Origin: Bin55 sp965205545
GTDB lineage: Bacteria; Pseudomonadota; Gammaproteobacteria; Pseudomonadales; Azotimanducaceae
NCBI GenBank assembly: GCA_965205545.1
Contig: OZ242170.1
Span: forward strand, 2,666,001 to 2,730,000
DNA length: 64,000 bases
Direction: 5' to 3'
The notes below the pieces were generated by a model. The model had not been told where the DNA came from and searched no databases. It saw nothing but the letters and a program-made list of their open reading frames with translations. Every line of letters begins with the position of its first letter. Position 1 is the first letter of the stretch. Made by a program: the position numbers and the translations under genes. Positions 52,567 through 62,907 of this stretch are shown piece after piece.

Positions 52567-53984
52567 AGGTTCCAGGTTTCAACGTCATTGACATTCCACC
52601 GATGCGACGAGTTCGGAACATTCACTTCGTCGGCATTGGCGGTGCAGGAATGTGCGGCATAGCCGAAGTACTTATACATCAAGGCTATGAGGTGAGCGGT
52701 TCTGATTTGATTGCTTCTAGCGTGACCGATCGATTGAAGCGATTGGGTGCCAAGGTGCAAATTGGGCATCAGGCTCGTAACGTTGACGGCGCAGATGTTC
52801 TTGTTGTTTCAAGCGCCGTTAGCGATGAAAACGTAGAGACTAGGGAAGCGCACCTACGTCGCATTCCCGTTGTATCTCGCGCAGGCATGTTGGGCGAGCT
52901 AATGAGGCACCGCTATGGGATCGCCATAGCAGGAACCCATGGAAAGACTACGGTGACGAGCCTGATTGCAAGCATCTTTCAAGCCGCGGAGCTGGATCCC
53001 ACCTACGTGATCGGTGGACTGTTAAAGAGTGAAGGATCCAACGCCAGACTGGGATTGAGCCGCTACTTCATCGCTGAAGCAGACGAGAGTGACGCCTCGT
53101 TTCTATTTCTCAATCCAATGATGGGCGTTATTACCAATATCGACAGGGATCACTTAGGAACTTACGCTCAAGACTATGAGTCTCTGCTTGAGGCCTTCAA
53201 GGAATTTGTTCACAGGCTTCCTTTCTATGGCCTCGTCGTGTTGTGCGTAGATGACGAAGGAATCTGCTCAATCATCGACGATATCCCTAGGCCCATGCTG
53301 ACCTACGGGCTATCCGAAGAAGCCGATTTTCGAGCGGTGGACATTGCGCATTCCGACTCCAAGTGCCGATTTCGCGCGATGCGTCCAGGAGCGTTGCCGC
53401 CCTTGAATGTAGAAACCTGCCTGCCTGGAGACGAAAACACGCGCAATGTGCTTGCGGCAATTGCAGTGGCGACAGACGAAGGGATCGCGGATGAGTTCAT
53501 TGTTCGAGGTTTGCAGAACTTCAGCGGGATAGACAGGCGATTTGACGTGAGTTCCGTCGAGATAGGTGGTCGACACGTAACAATGATTGACGACTACGGT
53601 CATCACCCAACCGAAGTTCAGCATATTGTTGAAACAGTCAACACCATCTTTCCTGGTCGTCGTCTAGTCATGGTGTACCAGCCTCATCGGTTTACTAGAA
53701 CGAGGGACCTGTTCGATGAATTCGTCCAAGTCCTCACTACCGTCGATCTGCTGATTCTTGTTGACACCTATGCGGCGAGCGAAGACGCAATTTGCGGTGC
53801 TTCTGGTCGCGATTTGGCGGAAGCCATTCAAGCGACAGGGATGGTTCCCGTCCATTTTGCAGGTGTGCCGCAACAAGCCGTCGATATTGTCTCGCAGGTT
53901 GCAGAGCACAATGATGTTCTCGCTGTTCAAGGCGCAGGCAGCATCGACCAAGTTTCTGAGCAACTCAGGGCACTTGCCGCATGA
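52563..53984 (+). CDS. murC: UDP-MurNAc:L-Ala ligase MurC
   Basis: Adds L-alanine to UDP-MurNAc, the first peptide step. IHFVGIGGAGMCGIAEV, GTHGKTTVTSLIA and DDYGHHPTE are hallmarks; 473 residues. TTG at 52563 overlaps the ftsW stop by four bases (TTGA), and MRRVRNIHFVG matches the E. coli N-terminus a dozen residues in. It is directly followed by ftsQ (ATGA overlap); ddlB and murB, found here in relatives, are missing. Confidence 0.95.
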   Translation: MKVPGFNVIDIPPMRRVRNIHFVGIGGAGMCGIAEVLIHQGYEVSGSDLIASSVTDRLKRLGAKVQIGHQARNVDGADVLVVSSAVSDENVETREAHLRRIPVVSRAGMLGELMRHRYGIAIAGTHGKTTVTSLIASIFQAAELDPTYVIGGLLKSEGSNARLGLSRYFIAEADESDASFLFLNPMMGVITNIDRDHLGTYAQDYESLLEAFKEFVHRLPFYGLVVLCVDDEGICSIIDDIPRPMLTYGLSEEADFRAVDIAHSDSKCRFRAMRPGALPPLNVETCLPGDENTRNVLAAIAVATDEGIADEFIVRGLQNFSGIDRRFDVSSVEIGGRHVTMIDDYGHHPTEVQHIVETVNTIFPGRRLVMVYQPHRFTRTRDLFDEFVQVLTTVDLLILVDTYAASEDAICGASGRDLAEAIQATGMVPVHFAGVPQQAVDIVSQVAEHNDVLAVQGAGSIDQVSEQLRALAA

Positions 53985-54697
53985 CTACACTCGCGAGATT
54001 TTTGGCTGGAGTGACGCTCGGGGTTATTGCGCCGCTCGGGGTGATATTGGGCTTGGCCTATTTGAGCGGCGAGGATCCTCAGGTTGTTGTTCACGGCAAC
54101 CTAAGTGAAATTCGGAAGTCCGAGCTTCGAAGTGTCGTCGAGCAGGCAATTGCCGAGACCGGACGTTGGGTCACCAAACCCGCAATAAGGGACGAAGCCG
54201 CCAAGCTTCCATGGGTGGTCAAGACCCGAGTTTGGCGCACAGTAACAAATAGCTTGCACATAGATGTGCTTGAAAGCATTGAGGAACAGCGCCCAACTGA
54301 ACGTCTCGCGAAGGGAACAGAAGAAAGTCTTGTACTAAAAAACACCTCAAGGACTCAGGCACATGTCGTGAGCCAGGAATTGGTGGATCGACTCAAAAAA
54401 CTCGCTCGAGTGAGCGGTGATCCGGTTGAAACTGTCGATCACTCTAGCGAAGGATTGGTTATCACGTTAGAATCTGGTACTAGCGTCTTGTTAGGCAATC
54501 GTGATTTCGACTCTAGGATGCAACGATTTTTGACGGTGGCCCAAGAGATTGAAATAGAAATGGACATGTCTCGACTAGTGGCGGATGCCCGTTACGACAC
54601 TGGTGTTGCAGTAGCGGCGATTGACATTGAGAGGGACAAGTCCTACGACACCGATGCGTCGATTACCAATGATCCTGTGGTGATTACACACGAGTAG
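53981..54697 (+). CDS. ftsQ: Cell division protein FtsQ
   Basis: Bitopic divisome protein (238 residues) that links FtsBL to the rest. One N-terminal membrane helix (residues about 8-28) is followed by the POTRA domain (VVHGNLSEIRKSELRSVVEQ, then LPWVVKTRVWRTVTNSLHIDV). The later beta domain is divergent from E. coli but ends in the family length. Overlaps murC by ATGA and is followed by ftsA after five bases. Confidence 0.85.
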   Translation: MTTLARFLAGVTLGVIAPLGVILGLAYLSGEDPQVVVHGNLSEIRKSELRSVVEQAIAETGRWVTKPAIRDEAAKLPWVVKTRVWRTVTNSLHIDVLESIEEQRPTERLAKGTEESLVLKNTSRTQAHVVSQELVDRLKKLARVSGDPVETVDHSSEGLVITLESGTSVLLGNRDFDSRMQRFLTVAQEIEIEMDMSRLVADARYDTGVAVAAIDIERDKSYDTDASITNDPVVITHE

Positions 54698-54702
54698 TTC
54701 AG

Positions 54703-55947
54703 ATGGTTAACAACTCCGCCCCAATCGTTGGCATGGACATCGGCACCACGAAAGTCGCCGTGTGTATAGGCCGCCAAACCCCTGAAGGCACAGTCGAAGC
54801 CACTGGAATTGGTACACACGCATCGACAGGTGTACGCAGAGGAATGGTCGTCAACATCGAAGCCACGGTGGAAGCTATCAAGAGTGCGCTGCACGAAGCA
54901 CAAGCAATGGCGGGACATTCCGTTGACTCCGCCTTTGTGTCAATCGGCGGAGAGCATGTAAAGGGAGTCAATTCTCAGGGCAATGTGGCAATTCGATCAG
55001 GCGAGGTTAGCAATGAAGAACTGGACCTTGCACTTGAATCGGCACAGGCAGTGCCGCTGAGCAACGACGAAAAGGTCATGCATGTGATTCCCCAGGAGTA
55101 TGTCATTGATTGGCAGGATGGCATTCGCGAACCTCGAGGGATGTCCGGTACTCGCATGGACGCCAACGTGCACGTGGTTTGCTGTGCGAAGAACGCCGTG
55201 CGTAATGTCACCAAATGTGTCAGCTTGTGTGGAATCGGCATCAAGGGGATCGTTGTTGAGCCGATTGCATCGGCTTCAGCCGTACTAGCGGACGATGAAC
55301 GAGAGCTTGGCGTTTGCCTGCTAGACATAGGTGGGGGCACGACCGACATTGCTGTTTTCACGGACGGCGCCATCCGACATACTGAAGTTGTATCTATGGC
55401 GGGAGACTCGGTCACAAAGGACATCGCCATGACCTTGCGTACCCCGGCTCAGCACGCAGAGGAACTCAAGATTCGTTATGCCTGTGCGCTCCAGGATCTG
55501 ACGCACGAGGATGAGTCAATTCGAGTGCCCGGGGTTGCGGATCGTCCCGATTCGAACCTTTCTCGACAAACTTTGGCTGCGGTTGTGGAATCGCGCTATC
55601 GCGAGTTGATTGAAATTGTTCGCAACGCTTTGAAAAACGCGAACATTCCCACTACCAAACTCGGTTCAGGAGTGGTGCTAACGGGCGGAGCAGCCAATAT
55701 GGAAGGCATTGTCGAGCTTGCCGAGGAAGTGTTTCATCTTCCTGTGTCTCTAGGTCGACCGAGAAATACTGCCGGCCTCGACGAATTACTCCAAAACCCA
55801 GCGTACGCAACCTGCAGTGGATTGTTGGCGTACGCGGAACGGAAGAATCAGGAAAACCGATCAGGTAGTCAACAGAAACGAAGTGCAATCCGACGATCCA
55901 TGAGGTCGCTCGGAACTTGGATGCGTAGAACTTACGACAGCATATAG
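54703..55947 (+). CDS. ftsA: Cell division protein FtsA
   Basis: Actin-fold membrane tether of FtsZ (414 residues). VGMDIGTTKVAVCIG, LLDIGGGTTDIAVF and VVLTGGAANMEGIVELAEE are actin-family phosphate loops; the C-terminus ends with basic SLGTWMRRTYDSI, an amphipathic membrane-targeting helix. It lies between ftsQ and ftsZ as always. Confidence 0.96.
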   Translation: MVNNSAPIVGMDIGTTKVAVCIGRQTPEGTVEATGIGTHASTGVRRGMVVNIEATVEAIKSALHEAQAMAGHSVDSAFVSIGGEHVKGVNSQGNVAIRSGEVSNEELDLALESAQAVPLSNDEKVMHVIPQEYVIDWQDGIREPRGMSGTRMDANVHVVCCAKNAVRNVTKCVSLCGIGIKGIVVEPIASASAVLADDERELGVCLLDIGGGTTDIAVFTDGAIRHTEVVSMAGDSVTKDIAMTLRTPAQHAEELKIRYACALQDLTHEDESIRVPGVADRPDSNLSRQTLAAVVESRYRELIEIVRNALKNANIPTTKLGSGVVLTGGAANMEGIVELAEEVFHLPVSLGRPRNTAGLDELLQNPAYATCSGLLAYAERKNQENRSGSQQKRSAIRRSMRSLGTWMRRTYDSI

Positions 55948-55960
55948 CGAGGATGTAATC

Positions 55961-57202
55961 ATGGACGAAACTTCAGCAAACGACCAGAAACCTTTCGCAT
56001 ACACCATCGCGGATGAATCGGTTGGACCGAACGCTAGTGGTGCGAAAATCAAAGTGATTGGCGTCGGTGGCGGCGGGGGCAACGTTATCAACTACATTGC
56101 CCAGCAAGGGCTCGACGGAGTCGAGCTGATCGCTGCCAATACGGATATCCAGGATCTGAACACGGTGCCCAGCATTGTGGACAAGGTGCAGCTTGGTGCA
56201 ATGCGTACTAGAGGCCTAGGCGCCGGTATGGACCCGGCCGTAGGTAGCGCTGCCGCGCAGGAGAGCGTTGGCGAACTTGAAGATCGCCTGCGTGGTGCCG
56301 ACATGTTGTTCCTGATCGCGTGCATGGGCGGAGGCACTGGTACAGGTGCATCTCCCGTCATAGCCGAAATCGCCAGGGAAATGTCGATACTCACTGTGGC
56401 TGTGGTAACCATGCCTTTCAGCAGGGAGCAAGAGGCACGTACGCGCATAGCCCAGTCTGGAACACGGGAGCTCCACGGTTGCGTTGACGCTCTAATAACA
56501 ATTCCCAATGACAAACTGCGCAACATATTGGGTGGCGAAGTGCTGTTTTCGGACGCATACGATCACATCAACGCTTATCTTGCGCAATCCGTTCGCGGAA
56601 TCGCCGACATTGTCAACAAGCAAGGCGTAATGAACCTCGACTTCGCGGATGTCAAGAGCGTGCTTTCGTCCAATGGAAAGGGAGTTACCGTGATCGGCAT
56701 TGGTACGGCGAACGGTCAAAACCGTGCAGAAGAGGCGACGATGCAGGCATTAAAAAGCCCACTGCTGGACGAAACTGACCTGACGGGCGCACGAAATGCT
56801 CTCTTCAACATTAGAACCGGCAAGCTCAAGTTGGTGGAATACGAAATGGTTTCCGAGATATTCGATCGACTTATGCAGTCAGGTGGACGAGTGTGGCCGG
56901 GAGTTGTTGAGGAATCCGACATGGAGGAGGACTTCGAGGTTACTGTCTTGGTCACGGGCATAGAGGACGCCTTTGGGCCGTCAAATGAAGGTGGCTTGGA
57001 CAACGCTGATCGTGGAAACTGGACGAAGGTTCCAAATTCGGGCAGCGCCAACCAATTCTCCCGCCGCGAAACTGCAATTAGCGAAGAGGCGGAAAACGAA
57101 GGCGTCGTGCGTGTGGTTCGAGAACGGGGACAGGAAACGGGGTTGGGACGACGTATCAGTGCGAGCGACATACCGTCGCTATTTCGCGACCAAGCTGACT
57201 GA
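55961..57202 (+). CDS. ftsZ: Cell division GTPase FtsZ
   Basis: Tubulin-like division GTPase (413 residues). The GTP signature GGGTGTG is residues 123-129, and the T7 region follows (NLDFADVKSVLSS). A linker of about 60 residues precedes a conserved C-terminal peptide DIPSLFRDQAD that binds FtsA and ZipA. It lies directly after ftsA, with a 13-base gap. Confidence 0.98.
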   Translation: MDETSANDQKPFAYTIADESVGPNASGAKIKVIGVGGGGGNVINYIAQQGLDGVELIAANTDIQDLNTVPSIVDKVQLGAMRTRGLGAGMDPAVGSAAAQESVGELEDRLRGADMLFLIACMGGGTGTGASPVIAEIAREMSILTVAVVTMPFSREQEARTRIAQSGTRELHGCVDALITIPNDKLRNILGGEVLFSDAYDHINAYLAQSVRGIADIVNKQGVMNLDFADVKSVLSSNGKGVTVIGIGTANGQNRAEEATMQALKSPLLDETDLTGARNALFNIRTGKLKLVEYEMVSEIFDRLMQSGGRVWPGVVEESDMEEDFEVTVLVTGIEDAFGPSNEGGLDNADRGNWTKVPNSGSANQFSRRETAISEEAENEGVVRVVRERGQETGLGRRISASDIPSLFRDQAD

Positions 57203-57359
57203 TGGTGGGGTCCCGAATCGAGTTAGAGCTAGCACATGCGCTAGAGACTGGAATCTGGTGCCGCGGAGCTAGCAGTAGCCAGTCAGTTCTCGTTGATCTG
57301 GTGGGTCCCCCGTGGTTAGCTGGCCGTTTGGCTTTGCGCAGCTAGAAGGATTGCTATAG

Positions 57360-58313
57360 ATGATTTATCAACACACTTTGCGCAACGCAATACATGCTAG
57401 CGGCATCGGCTTGCACACGGGTCGTAAGGTTCGCCTGTCGATTCGCCCAGCCCCGCCCAATCATGGCATTTGCTTCGTGCGAACCGATTTGGACCCGTGC
57501 ATAACGATTCCTGCAAATGTCGAGCATGTAGTCGACTCCACACTAGCCACGACTATCGGAGTGGGCGAAGTCACCCTGTCAACGATTGAGCACTTGATGG
57601 CAGCCTTTGCGGGATTTGGCGTAGACAACGCGTTAGTAGAGGTCAACGCACCAGAGATTCCGATCATGGATGGCAGTGCCGCACCGTTCGTGTTTCTTTT
57701 GCAGTCTGCGGGTCTTGCAAAGCAGGATGAGCCCAAGAAGTTCTTGAAGATTCGCAAGAAGGTCAAAGTAGCGGATGCTCGTACGCAAGTACGTGCCGAA
57801 CTGCAGCCAAGCGATGAATTTCGCATCGAGTTTCGAATCGAGTACGAGCACCCAGTGTTTTGGCGTCATGCGGACCACGCCGTGGTTGATTTCTCTAAGA
57901 CTTCTTTCATAAAGGAAGTAAGTCGGGCGCGTACATTCGGTTTTCTTGCAGACTACGAAAGATTGAAATCTCAAAACCTTGCATTGGGCGGCAGTTTAGA
58001 CAACACGCTTGTCGTTGGAGATTCGGCGATATTGAACGAGGGCAAATTGAGGCTCAAGGACGAGTTTGTAAAGCACAAGATTCTCGATGCGGTTGGAGAC
58101 CTCTACTTGCTCGGACACAACTTGATAGGTACTTTCGTTGGGCAGAGATCGGGGCATACAACGAACTTCGAGCTAGTCAAGGCCCTCAGTGGTACTCCAA
58201 GTGCATGGGAGTATGTCACATTTGATGACGCATCGGATTTACCTAGTGGGTACAGTGGTCAATATGACGATGTCGTCGAGAGCCCACCGGAAAAGGTTGC
58301 CGTAGCTGTATAG
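57360..58313 (+). CDS. lpxC: UDP-3-O-acyl-GlcNAc deacetylase LpxC
   Basis: Zinc deacetylase, the committed step of lipid A synthesis, so the cell makes lipopolysaccharide. STIEHLMAAFAGFGVDN, KHKILDAVGDLYLLG and GHTTNFELVKAL carry the His/Asp zinc ligands and catalytic residues. The 317 residues match the family. AGAAGGA lies just upstream of the ATG. It closes the dcw cluster after ftsZ, with a 157-base gap that should carry its own promoter. Confidence 0.97.
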   Translation: MIYQHTLRNAIHASGIGLHTGRKVRLSIRPAPPNHGICFVRTDLDPCITIPANVEHVVDSTLATTIGVGEVTLSTIEHLMAAFAGFGVDNALVEVNAPEIPIMDGSAAPFVFLLQSAGLAKQDEPKKFLKIRKKVKVADARTQVRAELQPSDEFRIEFRIEYEHPVFWRHADHAVVDFSKTSFIKEVSRARTFGFLADYERLKSQNLALGGSLDNTLVVGDSAILNEGKLRLKDEFVKHKILDAVGDLYLLGHNLIGTFVGQRSGHTTNFELVKALSGTPSAWEYVTFDDASDLPSGYSGQYDDVVESPPEKVAVAV

Positions 58314-58426
58314 CTAGACTAGCGACTTTCGCGGGTCGCGAGCACTCTAGTTTTCGTGCCCAAGTAGCAAGTCGAACACTGTCGGTGAGCGCTAGGGAAC
58401 GGGCGCGTTGCTCGTCTGTTCTGGAG

Positions 58427-58768
58427 CTAGGAGCGGGTCGACACGCTTGCTGCGTCTGCAGCAGCGGCGTTTGTAACAAAGATAATTTCCTGCACTGGCG
58501 CAAATCTCTGAATTTGCTGCAGATTCGAGAGTAGTGTCTTCTTGCGAAATCGCAGCCTGCTAGCCCAGGCTGACGAATCAGCCATCAGCACGACGACGTT
58601 TCCCTTCACTGAAGCCCCAACGCAGTGCGGCGCCTCATTGTCTGGCAGCATGGATTGAACGATCTTGGTTGTGTCAGCGTCATACTCAATCCGACTCATG
58701 AGCCTAGAAAGTCGGCCTCTACGTTTTGAGCGTGGCCTTAATACATCTCTCAAGCGGATTAGAGACAC
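58427..58768 (-). CDS. dciA: DciA (DUF721) replicative helicase loader
   Basis: A 113-residue DUF721 protein. The central conserved part CVGASVKGNVVVLMADSSAW with LRFRKKTLLSNL matches the DciA-type domain that loads DnaB in bacteria lacking DnaC. The position before secA on the opposite strand is the same in Pseudomonas. It is convergent with lpxC and divergent from secA. Confidence 0.85.
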   Translation of the reverse strand: MSLIRLRDVLRPRSKRRGRLSRLMSRIEYDADTTKIVQSMLPDNEAPHCVGASVKGNVVVLMADSSAWASRLRFRKKTLLSNLQQIQRFAPVQEIIFVTNAAAADAASVSTRS

Positions 58769-58869
58769 TGCAGTTCTTGAACGTTTTCCACTTTCGGATG
58801 GTCAATAAGAACACAATACAAGTAATTGCGCCAAAGTAAAATATAGCCGTTGGCACCCGCTCCAATTAT

Positions 58870-61611
58870 ATGTTTGACAATGTACTGAAGTCGGTTTTTG
58901 GAAGCCGCAACTCCCGAGAGCTAAAACGCATGGGAGAGATTGTTAGACAGATTAACACGCTGTCTGATACGGCTAGCAAACTCTCCGATGAGCAACTCTC
59001 TCGCAAGACCCATGAATTCAAGGACAGATTGGGTCGGGGCGAGACAATTGAACACCTTCTCCCAGAGGTGTTTTCGGTGGTACGGGAAGCTGCTGACCGA
59101 ACAAACAACACTCGTCCATTCGATGTCCAGCTAATCGGGGGAATTACCCTTCATGAGGGAAAAATTGCCGAGATGCGCACGGGCGAGGGCAAGACGCTTG
59201 TGGCAACACTACCCGCGTATCTCAATGCGCTGACCGGCGAAAGCGTGCACATCGTTACCGTCAACGATTACCTTGCACGTCGCGATGCCGAATGGATGGG
59301 CCCGATATACCGTGCTCTAGGCGCAAGCGTAGGGGTTATTCAATCGCGGCAAGCCCAAGAAGAAAAGCGAATTGCCTACGCAGCGGATGTGACCTTCGGA
59401 ACCAATAATGAATTCGGTTTCGACTACTTGCGTGACAACATGGCGATTCGCGCAGAAGATCGATTCCAACGTGGGCTGAATTTCGCAATCGTTGACGAAG
59501 TCGATTCGATTCTTATCGACGAAGCACGAACGCCATTGATCATTTCCGGTCCAGCAGATGAGAACACGGAGCTCTACAAGCAAGTCAACCGGATTGCACC
59601 ACGACTTGAGCAGCAGGAGATGGTTGAAGATGCGCTACCTGCCGTATTAGGCGGCGAAGCGAAAGAGGACACTGGCGACTTCTACATAGACGAGAAGAAC
59701 CGGTCCGTCGAGCTAACCGAACGCGGCCATCACCGAGTCGAGGAACACCTGGTGAAAGCGGGTCTACTTGCGGAAGGCGATAGCCTCTACTCATCCTCAA
59801 ATTTAGCTCTACTACACCACGTCAATGTGGCGCTGAAGGCACACTTCCTCTTTAAAAGAGACGTGGAGTACATGGTTCAAAACGGCGAAGTTGTCATTAT
59901 TGATGAGCATACTGGTCGAGCGATGCCAGGTCGACGATGGTCCGAAGGAATCCATCAAGCGGTCGAGGCCAAGGAAGGCGTCGCCATTCGACAAGAAACT
60001 CAAACGCTAGCCTCGATTACATTCCAGAACTACTTTAGGATGTATTCGACGCTTTCAGGCATGACGGGAACAGCAGACACTGAAGCATTCGAATTCAAGC
60101 AGATCTATGACTTGGAAGTCGTCGTCATTCCAACGCACTTGGAGATGATTCGAGACGACCGGAACGATCTGATCTACATGACCCTGGATGAGAAATATGA
60201 CTCGATCGTAGAAGACATTAGAGGATGCATGGAGTCGTCTCAGCCGGTCTTGGTCGGCACAACGTCCATTGATTCTTCGGAAAGGCTATCTCGGGAACTC
60301 AAAAAACACAAAATCGATCATAGCGTCCTAAATGCAAAGCAGCACGAGCGCGAAGCAGACATCGTGGCGCAGGCCGGTCGACCTAGCAAGGTGACTATCG
60401 CTACCAATATGGCCGGCCGAGGCACAGACATTGTGCTCGGCGGAAACTTCAATGCTGAGATAGCAGCGTTGGGCGACGACCCAGACCAACAAGAGGTTTC
60501 TGGGATCATGGAGGACTGGCAGCAGCGGCACAACACAGTTGTGGAAGCAGGCGGTCTGCACATCATAGGAACCGAACGCCACGAATCGAGAAGAATTGAC
60601 AACCAATTGCGAGGTCGTTCTGGACGGCAAGGGGATCCAGGTTCTTCCCGGTTCTATCTGTCGATGGAAGACGATCTCATGCGACTATTCGCGTCCGAGC
60701 GTTGGAACAACATGATCCAATCGCTTGGATTGCAGCGAGGCGAAGCGATTGAAGCAAAGATGGTGAACAACGCCATCGAGCGAGCTCAACGCCGAGTTGA
60801 GGGTCGCAACTTCGATTTGAGAAAAAACTTGCTGGAATTCGACGATGTCGCAAATGACCAGCGACAAGTGATTTATGCACAACGCAATGAACTCATGGAC
60901 GTTGGAGACATTTCGGAAACCATTGAGCAATGGCGCACAAATGTCATCAGCGATGTGGTTGCTGGCTATGTTCCTCCGAGTTCCATTCCCGATGAAGGGG
61001 ACATTCCCGCGTTAGAGAAAGTGCTGCTAGCAGAATTTGGAGTGACTCTACCCATAGGTCAATGGTTAAACGACGGAAGTGTCAAGGATGCGGCGGACAT
61101 AGGCAACAACGTTCTTGAGGAAATTGAGGCTTCCTATCGTTCGAAACGAGACCGATGGGTGTCAATTGGCATAGATGTCGATTCTCTGGAAAAGCAGGTA
61201 ATGCTATCCATACTGGACCAAAAGTGGAAGCAGCATTTGCAAGCTATGGAACATCTGCGTCAGGGCATCCATTTGCGTGGCTACGCCCAGAAGCAACCCA
61301 AGCAGGAATACAAACGCGAGTCTTTCCTGCTGTTTCAGGACATGCTCGGGAATCGAGAGCACGACGTGGTTCGCATGCTCAGTCGCATGGAAGTGCAGCA
61401 AGAGCAAGATACGGACCGACGCGCCGAGGAATTGAGGAAACGTCGAGAAGAAATGCGGCGCATGCAGTATTCCGGTTCCGAGGCGAATGGCGAACGAGAG
61501 TCTGCATCGCCCAAGACATATCGCCGCGAAAAACCGAAAGTGGGTCGCAATGAGCCTTGCCCATGCGGTTCTGGCAAAAAGTACAAACTTTGTCACGGTC
61601 GGTCTAGTTAG
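58870..61611 (+). CDS. secA: Preprotein translocase ATPase SecA
   Basis: Motor ATPase of the Sec export pathway (913 residues). MRTGEGKTLVATLPAYL is Walker A, IVDEVDSILIDEARTPL is Walker B, ATNMAGRGTDIVLGGN belongs to the second ATP-site half, and the C-terminal SEC-C zinc motif is CPCGSGKKYKLCH. Length equals the gammaproteobacterial norm (901-916). No SecM-type leader is seen before it. Confidence 0.98.
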   Translation: MFDNVLKSVFGSRNSRELKRMGEIVRQINTLSDTASKLSDEQLSRKTHEFKDRLGRGETIEHLLPEVFSVVREAADRTNNTRPFDVQLIGGITLHEGKIAEMRTGEGKTLVATLPAYLNALTGESVHIVTVNDYLARRDAEWMGPIYRALGASVGVIQSRQAQEEKRIAYAADVTFGTNNEFGFDYLRDNMAIRAEDRFQRGLNFAIVDEVDSILIDEARTPLIISGPADENTELYKQVNRIAPRLEQQEMVEDALPAVLGGEAKEDTGDFYIDEKNRSVELTERGHHRVEEHLVKAGLLAEGDSLYSSSNLALLHHVNVALKAHFLFKRDVEYMVQNGEVVIIDEHTGRAMPGRRWSEGIHQAVEAKEGVAIRQETQTLASITFQNYFRMYSTLSGMTGTADTEAFEFKQIYDLEVVVIPTHLEMIRDDRNDLIYMTLDEKYDSIVEDIRGCMESSQPVLVGTTSIDSSERLSRELKKHKIDHSVLNAKQHEREADIVAQAGRPSKVTIATNMAGRGTDIVLGGNFNAEIAALGDDPDQQEVSGIMEDWQQRHNTVVEAGGLHIIGTERHESRRIDNQLRGRSGRQGDPGSSRFYLSMEDDLMRLFASERWNNMIQSLGLQRGEAIEAKMVNNAIERAQRRVEGRNFDLRKNLLEFDDVANDQRQVIYAQRNELMDVGDISETIEQWRTNVISDVVAGYVPPSSIPDEGDIPALEKVLLAEFGVTLPIGQWLNDGSVKDAADIGNNVLEEIEASYRSKRDRWVSIGIDVDSLEKQVMLSILDQKWKQHLQAMEHLRQGIHLRGYAQKQPKQEYKRESFLLFQDMLGNREHDVVRMLSRMEVQQEQDTDRRAEELRKRREEMRRMQYSGSEANGERESASPKTYRREKPKVGRNEPCPCGSGKKYKLCHGRSS

Positions 61612-61647
61612 AAGCTAGCTTCGCTTCAAAAACACGATTCCCTCCTC

Positions 61648-62862
61648 ATGGCGGTAAATCTCCCTCCAACATTGCCGTTGCGCCCGATTGATGGCATTCG
61701 AGTTGGCAGTGCGGTTGCGCGGATCCGGCACAAGAATCGACCGGATCTTGCTGTCTTTGTTTGCGATGAAGGATCAGTCGTGGGTGGCGTGTTCACGCAG
61801 AATCATTTCAAGGCGGCCCCCGTCTTGCTTTCCCAATCACGTCTGGGCGATGTTCGTGGAGTTGTCGTCAACAGTGGCAACGCCAATGCCGCGACCGGTG
61901 TTCGCGGATTGAACGACGCACGCGCTAGTAGTCTTCATTTGGCAGACTTGATCGGCTGTGACGAGTCTCAAGTATTGCCGTGCAGCACGGGTGTCATTGG
62001 TGAATTCCTACCCATGGACCGAATGCGAGACGGCATTGACCGAGCTTATGAGTGCGCCAAGCCCGATGGATGGAACGAAGCCGCGCGCGCCATTTTGACA
62101 ACGGACACTGCCACCAAGGGCTATTCTGTCTCGTTCGAGGTAGGAAGCCATCAAGTGGATGCGACGGGCGTCGTGAAGGGATCGGGAATGATTCGGCCCA
62201 ATATGGCTACATTGCTCGCTTTTGTTGCGACCGACATTCGAATGTCTGAAAGCGTCGCGAACGCGTTGTCGTTGGACCTGGCGGAGAAGAGTTTCAATCG
62301 ATTGACCATAGATGGCGACACTTCGACAAATGATTCATTTTTGTTGATTGCAACCGGTCGGAATGCTGCGCCAGCCATTGAAGACCTAGAAGGGGATTGT
62401 TATCAGCAATTGCTCAACGGTCTAACGTCTTTAGTGCGGGAATTGGCGATCCGTACCGTTCGAGATGGGGAAGGCGCAACCAAGTTCATCACAATAAAGG
62501 TGGCAGGAGGACGAACCGAGCGAGAGTGTCTGCAAGTGGCCTACACGATAGCTCATTCCCCGTTGATCAAAACTGCAGCTTTCGCTGGTGACCCGAATTG
62601 GGGTCGCTTCTGCATGGCGATTGGTCGCGCTGGAATCGAAGACTTGGAGGTGTCTGGGATTTCGCTCGACATCAATGACGTGGCAATCGCAAGAAACGGA
62701 CTTGTTGCAGAAAACTACAACGAGGAATCGGCGGCACAAGAGATGTCTGGACCTGAGTTCGAGGTTTTAGTTGAATTGGGAAGAGGGACGGCAACTGAGG
62801 AAATTTGGACATCCGACTTGTCGTACGACTACGTAAAGATCAATGCCGAGTACAGAACCTAG
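61648..62862 (+). CDS. argJ: Arginine biosynthesis bifunctional protein ArgJ
   Basis: Ornithine acetyltransferase/N-acetylglutamate synthase (404 residues) that recycles the acetyl group in arginine synthesis. Self-cleavage site is in PNMATLLAF, making Thr188 the N-terminal nucleophile of the beta chain. VVVNSGNANAATG, CSTGVIGEFLPM and DGDTSTNDSF are family motifs. It lies 36 bases behind secA; yacG is convergent. Confidence 0.96.
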   Translation: MAVNLPPTLPLRPIDGIRVGSAVARIRHKNRPDLAVFVCDEGSVVGGVFTQNHFKAAPVLLSQSRLGDVRGVVVNSGNANAATGVRGLNDARASSLHLADLIGCDESQVLPCSTGVIGEFLPMDRMRDGIDRAYECAKPDGWNEAARAILTTDTATKGYSVSFEVGSHQVDATGVVKGSGMIRPNMATLLAFVATDIRMSESVANALSLDLAEKSFNRLTIDGDTSTNDSFLLIATGRNAAPAIEDLEGDCYQQLLNGLTSLVRELAIRTVRDGEGATKFITIKVAGGRTERECLQVAYTIAHSPLIKTAAFAGDPNWGRFCMAIGRAGIEDLEVSGISLDINDVAIARNGLVAENYNEESAAQEMSGPEFEVLVELGRGTATEEIWTSDLSYDYVKINAEYRT

Positions 62863-62907
62863 ACGGTGCGAAGCCTCCACTCAATTCGGGAGGATCCGTT
62901 CCGTACT

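Noticed and set aside
58314..58426. Possible intrinsic terminator between lpxC and dciA
   Set aside because: Stem GCGAC/GTCGC is short and imperfectly framed by CTAG repeats, with only four T after it; not convincing.
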